Positions 16,702 to 24,020 of a DNA stretch of 64,000 bases are shown here, piece after piece (the first letter of the stretch is position 1; each line of letters opens with the position of its first letter). The DNA is from Cellulomonas sp. (GTDB lineage: Bacteria > Actinomycetota > Actinomycetes > Actinomycetales > Cellulomonadaceae). Under the pieces are notes generated by a model. It saw only the letters and a list, made by a program, of their open reading frames with translations. It was not told the DNA's origin and did not search any database. Location: positions 186,001 through 250,000 of the forward strand of contig NZ_JADGMY010000010.1 of assembly GCF_015234515.1 (NCBI RefSeq), given 5' to 3'. The translations under genes and the position numbers were made by a program.

Positions 16702-17697
16702 ATGACCGCGCCCCGCCCGACCCCCCCGCACCGGCTCGCGACCACGGTGACGACCCTGGTCGCGCCCCTCCTGGTGCTCGCGGTGACGGTCGGCGTCGCG
16801 CTATCGTGGACGCCCCGCCTGCCCGACCCGCTCGCGGTGCACTGGGACGCCGCGATGCGCCCGGACGGCTTCGGCTCGCTCAAGGACGCCGTCGCGATCC
16901 CCCTGCTGTTCGTGCCGCTCTTCGCGCTCGGCATGTGGGCCCTCGCGTTCTGGACGGGACGGGACGACTCCGTCCGCCGGCTCTCCGCAGGGTTCGCGAC
17001 CGGTCTGGCGGTGCTGGTATCCGTCGTGGTGCTCGGGTCGCTGTCCGTGCAGCTGGACCTCGCCGACGCGGCCGACGCGCCGGGGATCGGGCACGTCACC
17101 GTGTGGGCGTTCGGCGGCGGGATCGTCGCCGGCGTCCTCGCCGCGCTGGTCGTGCCGCGCGGCCGGCCGATCCCGAGCGACGCGCCGGTCGACCCGTCCG
17201 CGCCCCGCACGGCGCTCGCACCCGACGAGCCCGCCGCCTGGAGCCGATCGGTCACCAGCCAGGCCGGCGCGTGGGTCGGTGCCGTGGCGGTGCTCGTCAA
17301 CGTCGTGCTGGCACTCGTGCTCCGGACGCCCGCGATGCTGCTCGTCGGGGCAGGGATCGCGCTGCTGCTGGTCTCCACGCTGGCGCTGCACGTGAGCGTC
17401 GACGACCGCGGGCTGGTCGCCCGCTCGCCCTTGGGGTGGCCGGCCGTCCGCGTCCCCCTCGACGAGGTCGTCGCCGCGCGCGCCACGCAGGTCGACCCGT
17501 TCGGCGAGTTCGGTGGCTGGGGCTACCGCGTGGGTGCCGGCGGGCGGGCCGGGTTCGTGCTGCGCAAGGGCGAGGCGATCCAGGTGGAGCGGACGGGCGG
17601 GCGCGTCACGGTCGTGACGGTCGACGACGCGGCGACGGCGGCCGCGCTCCTCAACACCCTCGCGGACCGGGCGCGCGGTACGACGACCGCCCGGTAA
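16702..17697 (+). CDS. DUF1648-type integral membrane protein
   Basis: A 331-residue protein with about six hydrophobic segments: near residues 15-35, 62-82, 95-115, 125-145, 195-215 and 220-240. The loop after the first segment (LPDPLAVHWDAAMRPDGF) is the DUF1648 motif, in which P-x-H-W/F-x-x-x-G-x-P/D is conserved. The C-terminal 90 residues look like a soluble PH-like domain (RVPLDEVVAARATQVDPFGEFGGWGYRV). No function is established for the family; some members act in stress or lantibiotic immunity. The ATG was chosen over one 30 bases upstream because GAGGAGA lies in front of it. Confidence 0.7.
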   Translation: MTAPRPTPPHRLATTVTTLVAPLLVLAVTVGVALSWTPRLPDPLAVHWDAAMRPDGFGSLKDAVAIPLLFVPLFALGMWALAFWTGRDDSVRRLSAGFATGLAVLVSVVVLGSLSVQLDLADAADAPGIGHVTVWAFGGGIVAGVLAALVVPRGRPIPSDAPVDPSAPRTALAPDEPAAWSRSVTSQAGAWVGAVAVLVNVVLALVLRTPAMLLVGAGIALLLVSTLALHVSVDDRGLVARSPLGWPAVRVPLDEVVAARATQVDPFGEFGGWGYRVGAGGRAGFVLRKGEAIQVERTGGRVTVVTVDDAATAAALLNTLADRARGTTTAR

Positions 17698-17752
17698 CGT
17701 CGCCCGGGCGCCCGGGCGGGCGCACGTCGACGGCGACGAGAAGGAGCACCGC

Positions 17753-18838
17753 ATGCGCCTCGGGTACCACACGGGCTACTGGTCGGCGGGTCCCCCGCCG
17801 GGCGCGGCGCAGGCGGTCCGTGCGGCCGACGAGCTCGGCCTCGACTCCGTCTGGACGGCCGAGGCGTACGGCTCCGACGCGCTCACGCCGCTCGCGTGGT
17901 GGGGTGCCGGCACGCGCCGCGTGCGCCTGGGCACCGCTATCGCGCAGATCTCGGCGCGCACCCCGACGGCGGCCGCGATGGCGGCACTCACGCTCGACCA
18001 CCTGTCGGGCGGACGTTTCGTCCTCGGCCTCGGGGCGTCCGGGCCGCAGGTCGTCGAGGGCTGGTACGGGCAGCCCTACCCGCGGCCGCTCGCTCGCACG
18101 CGCGAATACGTCGACGTCGTGCGACAGGTCCTCGCGCGCGAGGCGCCGGTGACGTACGACGGCACCTTCTACCGCCTGCCCCTGCCCGCCGACGAGGGCG
18201 CCGGCCTGGGCAAGGCGCTGCGCTCGACCGTCCACCCGCTGCGCGCCGACCTGCCGATCCACCTGGCCGCCGAGGGACCGCGCAACATCGCGATGACCGC
18301 CGAGATCGCCGACGGCTGGCTCCCGCTGTTCTACTCCCCCCGCATGGACGCCACGTACCGCGAGCTGCTCGCCGAGGGGTTCGCGCGTCGCTCCCCGGAC
18401 CGCCGGCCGCCCGAGGAGTTCGAGGTCGTCGCCACGGTGCCCGTGGTCCTCGGCGAGGACGTCGAGCAGGCCGCCGACGTGGTGCGCCCCTTCATCGCGC
18501 TCTACGCCGGCGGGATGGGCGCCAAGGGCGCCAACTTCCACCGCGACGTCCTCGACCGGCTCGGCTACACCGAGGCGTGCGACGAGATCCAGGCGCACTA
18601 CCTCGCCGGGGACCGGGCGCGGGCGGCCGCGGCGGTGCCGACCGAGCTGGTGCGCGACATCGCGCTCGTGGGCACCGAGGACGACGTGCGCGCCCAGCTC
18701 CCCGTGTGGCGCGCCACGGCCGTCACGACCGTGCTCGCCCAGGCCGACCCGCGCGCCCTGGCCCGGATCGCGGCCCTGTGGCGTGATGCTGGTCACGACG
18801 ACGGACCCACGGACCGTCCCGCCTCGGAACCGGCCTAG
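17753..18838 (+). CDS. LLM-class (luciferase-like) F420-dependent oxidoreductase
   Basis: This 361-residue TIM-barrel protein of the bacterial luciferase family starts MRLGYHTGYWSAGPP. The barrel has AADELGLDSVWTAEAYGSD, the strand RVRLGTAIAQISARTP, LDHLSGGRFVLGLGASGPQVVEGWYG and a C-terminal LVGTEDDVRAQL, typical of the F420-dependent subgroup in actinobacteria. It should reduce or oxidise a small molecule with coenzyme F420 in the cytoplasm; the substrate cannot be told. An AGAAGGAG ribosome site precedes the ATG. It stands alone between a membrane protein and an acyltransferase. Confidence 0.88.
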   Translation: MRLGYHTGYWSAGPPPGAAQAVRAADELGLDSVWTAEAYGSDALTPLAWWGAGTRRVRLGTAIAQISARTPTAAAMAALTLDHLSGGRFVLGLGASGPQVVEGWYGQPYPRPLARTREYVDVVRQVLAREAPVTYDGTFYRLPLPADEGAGLGKALRSTVHPLRADLPIHLAAEGPRNIAMTAEIADGWLPLFYSPRMDATYRELLAEGFARRSPDRRPPEEFEVVATVPVVLGEDVEQAADVVRPFIALYAGGMGAKGANFHRDVLDRLGYTEACDEIQAHYLAGDRARAAAAVPTELVRDIALVGTEDDVRAQLPVWRATAVTTVLAQADPRALARIAALWRDAGHDDGPTDRPASEPA

Positions 18839-18906
18839 CCTGAGTCGGACGACGCGCCGGCCGGGGGCACGTCGGATCGCGCAGGGCACGTCCGCAAGGG
18901 GTCGCA

Positions 18907-20790
18907 GTGGCAGTCGTCGAGCACGTCGCGACGCGTCCGGCGACCCCCTCCGCAGACGCACCGCCCCCTGCCGGCCGGCTCCCCCACCTGCGGGGCCTCG
19001 ACGGCGTCCGGGCGCTCGCCGTCCTCGCGGTGCTGCTGTACCACCTGCGCGTCCCGTGGGCCCGCGGCGGGTTCCTCGGTGTCGACGTCTTCTTCGTGCT
19101 GTCCGGCTACCTCGTCGCGACCCTCGTGCTGGACGAGGTCGAGGCGACGGGGCGCTTTCGCACCGGGCGGTTCCTCGCGCGGCGCGTGCGCCGGCTCGTC
19201 CCCGCCCTGCTCGTGGTGCTCGCCGGCACGGCGGCCGCCGGGCTCGTCGCGCGTGACGCGCTCACGTCACTGCGTGGGGACCTCCTCGCGGCGCTGACGT
19301 ACACGTCCAACTGGTGGCAGGTGGTCGCCGACCGTTCGTACTTCGAGCTGACGGGGCGCCCACCGCTGCTGCAGCACCTGTGGTCGCTGGCCGTGGAGGC
19401 GCAGTTCTACCTCGTCGTCCCGCTCGTGGCACTGCTCGCGCTGCGCGCGGGCCGGGCCCGCGTCGGGCAGGTCGCCGCCGCCCTGGCCGTCGCGTCGACC
19501 GTCGCGATGGGCGTCCTGGCGACGCGTGCCGGCATGCCGGTGCCGCAGGACCCCACGCGCGTGTACGTCGGCACGGACACGCACGCCATGGGTCTGCTGC
19601 TGGGCGTGGCCGCGGCGACCGTCTGGCAGCCGTGGCGCACCTGGCGGGCCGCCGGGTCGTGGGTCACCGAGCGCGGTGACGCGGTCCGACGGTTCGAGGC
19701 GGGGATCGCCGACGTGCTCGGCGTCGTGGCGCTCGCAGGGGTGGTCGCCTGCGTCGCGCTGGTCGACGAGTACTCCGTGGGCCTGTACCGGGGCGGGTTT
19801 CTGGCGTTCGCGGGACTGACCATGGTGCTGGTCGGCGCCGCCTCCGACCCCGCGGGGCTGCTGGGGCGGGCGCTCGCACGGCAGCCGCTGCGGTGGCTGG
19901 GCGAGCGCTCGTACGGGATCTACCTGTGGCACTGGCCCGTGCTGATGCTGACGCGCCCCGACCAGGACGTCACGCTGCCGGACTGGGCCGCGCCGCTCGT
20001 ACGTGTGGGGCTGACGCTGCTGCTGGCCGAGGCGTCGTACCGGTGGGTCGAGACGCCGGTCCGGCGCGGCGCCCTGCGGCGCGTGGTAGGCCGCCTGCGG
20101 ACGCCGGGACCCGGGCGGCTCAGGCGCGCGGTGGTCACCGGCACGGTGACCACCGCGGTCGTCGCGACGGTGGTCGCACTCGCGGTGGGGGTGGTCCGGA
20201 CCCCGGCGGCGGACGCCCCGGGTGCGAGCGCCTCGGCAGTGCCCGACGTGATCGGCTCCGTCGTCCCGGAGCAGGACCGAGCACCGAGCGCCGCACCCAC
20301 GCCCGACCCGGCGCCGGTCGAGGAGGTCGGCACGGTCACCGCCTTCGGGGACTCCGTCATGCTCGGCGCCGCGGCGGACCTGGCCGCACACGGCGTCGCG
20401 GTGGACGCGGTCGTGTCGCGGCAGTTCGGCGAGATGGTCGACCTCGTGCTGGGCGCGAGGGCGGCGGGGTCGCTCGGCCACACCGTCGTGGTGCACGGCG
20501 GCACCAACGGGCCGGTGGCGGAGGAGGACCTGCGGCGCCTGCTCGAGGGAACGGCCGGCCACCGCGTGTTCGTCGTCAACGTGCGCGTCCCGCGGCCGTG
20601 GGAGCAGTACGACAACGAGCTGTTCGCGCGCGTGGTGCCCGACTACCCGCACGCGCGCCTGCTCGACTGGAAGTCGAACGGCGAGGCCAACCTCTCGTGG
20701 TTCTACGACGACGGCATCCACCTGCGTCAGGGCGGCGGACGCGAGGGCTACGCCGCGTGGATCGCGCAGGAGATCCAGCCCGCCGGGTGA
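18907..20790 (+). CDS. acyltransferase-3 membrane protein with C-terminal SGNH domain (OafA-like)
   Basis: The protein has 627 residues and starts at GTG after AAGGGG. The N-terminal half is an acyltransferase-3 domain of about ten membrane segments: LRGLDGVRALAVLAVLLYHL, GGFLGVDVFFVLSGYL, LLQHLWSLAVEAQFYLVVPL and RSYGIYLWHWPVLM. After another membrane segment near residue 430 comes an external SGNH hydrolase-like domain with block I GDSVMLGAA and a C-terminal DDGIHLR supplying Asp and His. Such fusions O-acetylate cell-wall or surface glycans. The exact acceptor is unknown. No polysaccharide genes are nearby. Confidence 0.9.
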   Translation: MAVVEHVATRPATPSADAPPPAGRLPHLRGLDGVRALAVLAVLLYHLRVPWARGGFLGVDVFFVLSGYLVATLVLDEVEATGRFRTGRFLARRVRRLVPALLVVLAGTAAAGLVARDALTSLRGDLLAALTYTSNWWQVVADRSYFELTGRPPLLQHLWSLAVEAQFYLVVPLVALLALRAGRARVGQVAAALAVASTVAMGVLATRAGMPVPQDPTRVYVGTDTHAMGLLLGVAAATVWQPWRTWRAAGSWVTERGDAVRRFEAGIADVLGVVALAGVVACVALVDEYSVGLYRGGFLAFAGLTMVLVGAASDPAGLLGRALARQPLRWLGERSYGIYLWHWPVLMLTRPDQDVTLPDWAAPLVRVGLTLLLAEASYRWVETPVRRGALRRVVGRLRTPGPGRLRRAVVTGTVTTAVVATVVALAVGVVRTPAADAPGASASAVPDVIGSVVPEQDRAPSAAPTPDPAPVEEVGTVTAFGDSVMLGAAADLAAHGVAVDAVVSRQFGEMVDLVLGARAAGSLGHTVVVHGGTNGPVAEEDLRRLLEGTAGHRVFVVNVRVPRPWEQYDNELFARVVPDYPHARLLDWKSNGEANLSWFYDDGIHLRQGGGREGYAAWIAQEIQPAG

Positions 20791-20807
20791 CCGCCAGGTG
20801 GCGAGCG

Positions 20808-20837
20808 TTGCCGCGGGGCGGCGCGTGCCGCTACAGT
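20808..20837 (+). promoter_or_regulatory. candidate promoter of the sulfonate-transporter operon
   Basis: TTGCCG and TACAGT are separated by 18 bases and lie about 80 bases before the polycysteine leader ATG. Spacing and sequence fit a housekeeping sigma promoter, giving a start near 20,844. This is assigned by eye only. Confidence 0.45.
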
Positions 20838-20860
20838 CTGCTCGAAACGTGGTCACCGAG

Positions 20861-20875
20861 TCTCACATCGTGAGA
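20861..20875 (+). promoter_or_regulatory. palindrome in the sulfonate operon leader (possible operator)
   Basis: TCTCAC-ATC-GTGAGA is a perfect inverted repeat. It is flanked by a second, near-perfect pair (GGTCACCG before, CGGTGATC after). It sits just downstream of the proposed promoter, where a bound repressor would block transcription, or where the RNA would form a stem near its 5' end. The regulator is not known. Confidence 0.45.
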
Positions 20876-20915
20876 ATCGCCCGGTGATCGCCCCGACGCC
20901 GGCAGGAGGCCCGCG

Positions 20916-21008
20916 ATGATCGTCGCCCGCTCCGCCCGCGTCACCCCCTCCCTCATGTGCCGCTGTTGCCCGTGCTGCCCCATGCAGCCCCGCACCGGCA
21001 CCTGCTGA
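20916..21008 (+). CDS. polycysteine leader peptide upstream of sulfonate transporter
   Basis: This 30-codon reading frame has a strong ribosome site (GGAGG) and encodes Cys at positions 15, 17, 18, 20, 21 and 30, the core being MCRCCPCCP. It is the second such ORF in the window and lies about 105 bases before the ABC transporter ATPase gene. By analogy with mycobacterial polycysteine ORFs it should let a shortage of charged Cys-tRNA raise expression of the sulfur-acquisition operon. Reading frame and ribosome site are visible; the function is inferred from the Cys cluster and from the genes it precedes. Confidence 0.8.
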   Translation: MIVARSARVTPSLMCRCCPCCPMQPRTGTC

Positions 21009-21022
21009 CCCCAGCAACCCGC

Positions 21023-21038
21023 CGACCCTCCCGGGTCG
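21023..21038 (+). promoter_or_regulatory. hairpin after the second polycysteine leader
   Basis: CGACCC and GGGTCG pair around TCCC, beginning 15 bases after the leader stop codon, close enough to be melted by a ribosome stalled at the last Cys codons. It is short and has no T-run, so any attenuation mechanism remains a guess. Confidence 0.35.
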
Positions 21039-21112
21039 CCCCGCCGGTGCCCGCCCTCGTGGCCGCCCGGCCCCCGCCGGACGCCCGCGCCCGAACCCCA
21101 CGGACGTCCCCC

Positions 21113-21949
21113 ATGAGCCTGACCTCCGCCGCCGAGCGCCGCGCGCACACCGTGACGCTCGACGCCGTGCGCCGCACGTTCCCCACACCGTCGGGGACGC
21201 GCACCGTCCTGCACGCCGTCGACCTCGAGCTGCGCGCCGGCGAGATCGTCGCGCTCGTCGGCCCGTCCGGCTGCGGCAAGTCGACCCTGCTGCGGCAGGT
21301 CAGCGGCCTCGACACCCCCGACTCCGGACGCATCCTGCTCGACGGCACACCGCTGGCCGGTGTCGACCGCCGCACCGCGGTCGCCTTCCAGGAGCCGCGC
21401 CTGCTGCCCTGGCGCACGCTGACCGGCAACGTCGCGCTCGGCCTGCCACGCGGCACCGACACGCAGACCGGCCGCGCACGCGTCGCCGAGCTGCTGCGGC
21501 TCGTCGGCCTCGAGGAGTCCGCCGGCCTGCGGCCCCGCCAGGTCTCCGGCGGCATGGCGCAGCGGGCGTCGCTCGCCCGGGCCCTCGCCCGCAACCCCGG
21601 CGTGCTCCTGCTCGACGAGCCGTTCGGCGCCCTGGACGCCCTGACGCGCCTGCGCATGCAGGACCTGCTGCTCGACGTCCACGCCGCCGAGCCGACGACC
21701 GTGCTGCTGGTGACGCACGACGTCGAGGAGGCGCTCTACCTCGCCGACCGCGTGCTGCTGCTGCGCAACCTCGCGCGCTGCCCCGAGGGCACGCCGACCG
21801 TCGCGCGCGTCATCGACGTGCCGGGCGCCCGCCCGCGGGACCGCGCGGACCACCAGCTCGCGGAGCTGCGGGCCGAGCTGCTCGAGGGCCTCGGCGTCGC
21901 CACGCACCACCCCGCGCCGCTCGACCCTGACCTCCACCACTCCATCTGA
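21113..21949 (+). CDS. ssuB: ABC transporter ATP-binding protein, aliphatic sulfonate type
   Basis: A 278-residue ATPase of the nitrate/sulfonate/taurine import family. It has Walker A GPSGCGKSTLL, Q-loop VAFQEPRLLPWRTLTGNVALG, signature SGGMAQRASLARAL, Walker B VLLLDEPFGALD and the H-loop LLVTHDVEEALYL. The frame is open upstream, but that part overlaps the leader ORF and is not protein-like, so the ATG of MSLTSAAERR is used. The binding protein and permease follow, so the genes form one importer that brings organosulfur compounds into the cytoplasm. Substrate (sulfonate or taurine) is inferred from similarity and from the sulfur genes in the operon. Confidence 0.92.
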   Translation: MSLTSAAERRAHTVTLDAVRRTFPTPSGTRTVLHAVDLELRAGEIVALVGPSGCGKSTLLRQVSGLDTPDSGRILLDGTPLAGVDRRTAVAFQEPRLLPWRTLTGNVALGLPRGTDTQTGRARVAELLRLVGLEESAGLRPRQVSGGMAQRASLARALARNPGVLLLDEPFGALDALTRLRMQDLLLDVHAAEPTTVLLVTHDVEEALYLADRVLLLRNLARCPEGTPTVARVIDVPGARPRDRADHQLAELRAELLEGLGVATHHPAPLDPDLHHSI

Positions 21950-22030
21950 TCCTGCCCTGCCCACCGGCGCGCCCCCGCGCCGGCCCCACCCGGGCCGACC
22001 GGCCCCTCCCCCGAGATGAGAGAACCGACG

Positions 22031-23074
22031 ATGACCATCCGTACCGCCGTCTCCGCCACCGCACTGGCCCTCGTGACCACCCTGGCGCTGACCGGCTGCG
22101 TCGCCGGTGAGAACGCCGAGCCGGAGGCCGCCGCGCCGTCCGGCGCCGCCGACGCCGGGTGGAGCGCCGACACGCTCGACATCGACTTCGCGACCTACAA
22201 CCCCCTGAGCCTGGTCATCAAGGACCAGGGCTGGCTCGAGGAGACGCTCGGCGACGACGTCACCGTGAACTGGCTGCAGTCGGCCGGCTCCAACAAGGCC
22301 AACGAGGCCCTGCGCGCCGGCGCCGTGGACGTGGGCTCGACCGCCGGCTCGGCGGCGCTGCTCGCCCGCTCCAACGGCTCGCCCATCCGCACCATCGGCA
22401 TCTACTCGCAGCCCGAGTGGGCCGCGATCGTCGTGCCCGCGGGCTCGGACGTCACGTCGGTGGCCGACCTGGCGGGGAAGTCCGTGGCCGCAACCAAGGG
22501 CACCGACCCCTACTTCTTCCTCCTGCAGACGCTCGAGGAGGCCGGTGTGCCGCTCGACCAGGTCGAGGTGCAGAACCTGCAGCACGCCGACGGCCGGACG
22601 GCCCTCGAGCAGGGCTCGGTCGCCGCGTGGTCCGGCCTGGACCCGATCATGGCCGCGAGCGAGGCGGAGTCGGGCACGAAGCTGATCTACCGCAACATCG
22701 ACTTCAACACGTACGGGTTCCTCAACGCCACCGAGGACTTCCTCACCGAGAGCCCCGACCTCGCGCAGGTCGTCGTCGACGCCTACGAGAAGGCGCGCGC
22801 GTGGGCGCAGGAGAACCCGGAGGAGGTCGTCGCGATCCTCGCGGAGGTCGCCGGGATCGACCCGGCCGTGGCCGAGAAGGTCATCGTCGAGCGCACCAAC
22901 CTCGGCGTCGACCCGGTGCCCGGTGACGCGCAGCGCAAGGTGCTCGAGGTCGTCGGGCCGATCTTCGTCGAGTCCGGTGACGTCGCGGACCAGGCCACGA
23001 TCGACAAGGCGCTCGACGAGCTGTTCGAGCCGGCGTTCGCCGAGAAGGCCGACGCCGCGAACCTCGCGGACTGA
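22031..23074 (+). CDS. ssuA: aliphatic sulfonate ABC transporter substrate-binding lipoprotein
   Basis: The protein has 347 residues. The signal peptide ends in lipobox LTGC, anchoring the mature protein outside the membrane. The ligand domain has the SsuA/TauA pattern: FATYNPLSLVIKDQGWLEE, QSAGSNKANEALRAGAVDVG, then VADLAGKSVAATKGTDPYFF. An in-frame ATG 15 bases upstream exists; the chosen one has GAGAG at the right distance and gives a normal signal peptide. It delivers sulfonates to the permease SsuC. A strong hairpin follows the stop, probably giving this gene a more stable message than the permease. Confidence 0.92.
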   Translation: MTIRTAVSATALALVTTLALTGCVAGENAEPEAAAPSGAADAGWSADTLDIDFATYNPLSLVIKDQGWLEETLGDDVTVNWLQSAGSNKANEALRAGAVDVGSTAGSAALLARSNGSPIRTIGIYSQPEWAAIVVPAGSDVTSVADLAGKSVAATKGTDPYFFLLQTLEEAGVPLDQVEVQNLQHADGRTALEQGSVAAWSGLDPIMAASEAESGTKLIYRNIDFNTYGFLNATEDFLTESPDLAQVVVDAYEKARAWAQENPEEVVAILAEVAGIDPAVAEKVIVERTNLGVDPVPGDAQRKVLEVVGPIFVESGDVADQATIDKALDELFEPAFAEKADAANLAD

Positions 23075-23080
23075 CGCACC

Positions 23081-23112
23081 GGTGCCCCGCCGCGGCGACG
23101 TGGCGGGGCACC
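23081..23112 (+). terminator. intercistronic hairpin between ssuA and ssuC
   Basis: GGTGCCCCGCC and GGCGGGGCACC are perfect 11-base complements around a ten-base loop, 7 bases after the ssuA stop. The operon continues, so this is more likely a message stabiliser or partial terminator favouring the binding protein. Confidence 0.65.
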
Positions 23113-23150
23113 GCCCCACCCTTCCTCCTCCTCTCCCCCAGGAGCGCTCC

Positions 23151-24020
23151 ATGACCGTGCTCGGCACTCCCGGCACCGGACCCGTCACCGACACCGAGGG
23201 GCGCCCGCTGCGAGCGCTCAACCCGCACGACAGCGGGCCCGCACGGCCGACGTCGGCGTCGTTCTGGTCGCGGCGCGGCACACGCGTCGTCGGCGGCGCG
23301 CTGCTCCCGCTGCTCGTGCTCGCCGTGTGGCAGTACGTCACGACCAGCGGCCTCGTGGCGCCGTACCAGCTGCCCAGCCCCGCGTCGGTGTGGAACGCAG
23401 CCGTGGACCTCTGGCAGCGCGGCGACCTGCAGACGCACGTCGCCATCTCCGTCCAGCGCGTGTTCGTCGGCTTCGCGATAGGCGCCGCGGTCGCGCTGGT
23501 CGTCGCCGCGTTCGTCGGCCTGTCGCGGGCCGGTGACGTGCTGCTCGCACCGACGCTCGCCGCCGTCCGCGCGGTCCCGTCGCTCGCGTGGATCCCGCTG
23601 CTGATCCTGTGGCTGAAGATCGGCGAGGAGTCGAAGATCACGCTCATCGCGATCGGCGCGTTCTTCCCGGTCTACACGACCGTCGCGGCCGCGCTGAGGC
23701 ACGTCGACCCCCAGCTCGTGGAGGCCGGTCGCGCCTTCGGGCTGCGCGGCGTGCGGCTGTTCCAGTCCGTGCAGCTGCCCGCAGTGCTCCCCGCCGTCAT
23801 GTCCGGCCTACGCCTCGGCCTCGCGCAGGCGTGGCTGTTCCTGGTCGCCGCCGAGCTCATCGCGTCGTCCATGGGGCTGGGCTTCCTGCTGATCGACTCC
23901 CAGAACAACGGCCGGGTCGACCGGATCCTGCTCGCCATCGTGCTGCTCGCGCTCATCGGCAAGCTCACCGACTCCATCGTCGCGATCGTCGAGAAGCAGC
24001 TCCTGCGGAGGTTCGCGTGA
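23151..24020 (+). CDS. ssuC: aliphatic sulfonate ABC transporter permease
   Basis: A 289-residue inner-membrane permease with about six segments. It starts at the ATG after GGAGCG; upstream in-frame codons run back through ssuA and are not real. The cytoplasmic coupling loop (EAGRAFGLRGVRLFQSVQLPAVLP) is the EAA motif that contacts SsuB. WIPLLILWLKIGEESKI and the ending KLTDSIVAIVEKQLL are typical of SsuC/TauC. The stop overlaps the start of the acetyl-CoA synthetase gene (GTGA), so both are translated together. Confidence 0.93.
   Translation: MTVLGTPGTGPVTDTEGRPLRALNPHDSGPARPTSASFWSRRGTRVVGGALLPLLVLAVWQYVTTSGLVAPYQLPSPASVWNAAVDLWQRGDLQTHVAISVQRVFVGFAIGAAVALVVAAFVGLSRAGDVLLAPTLAAVRAVPSLAWIPLLILWLKIGEESKITLIAIGAFFPVYTTVAAALRHVDPQLVEAGRAFGLRGVRLFQSVQLPAVLPAVMSGLRLGLAQAWLFLVAAELIASSMGLGFLLIDSQNNGRVDRILLAIVLLALIGKLTDSIVAIVEKQLLRRFA

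Noticed and set aside
14064-17486. 1140-codon minus-strand frame across cysK and cysE
   Set aside because: Only its last 158 codons (the lipoprotein) are protein-like; the rest is antisense to cysK, cysE and the DUF1648 protein.
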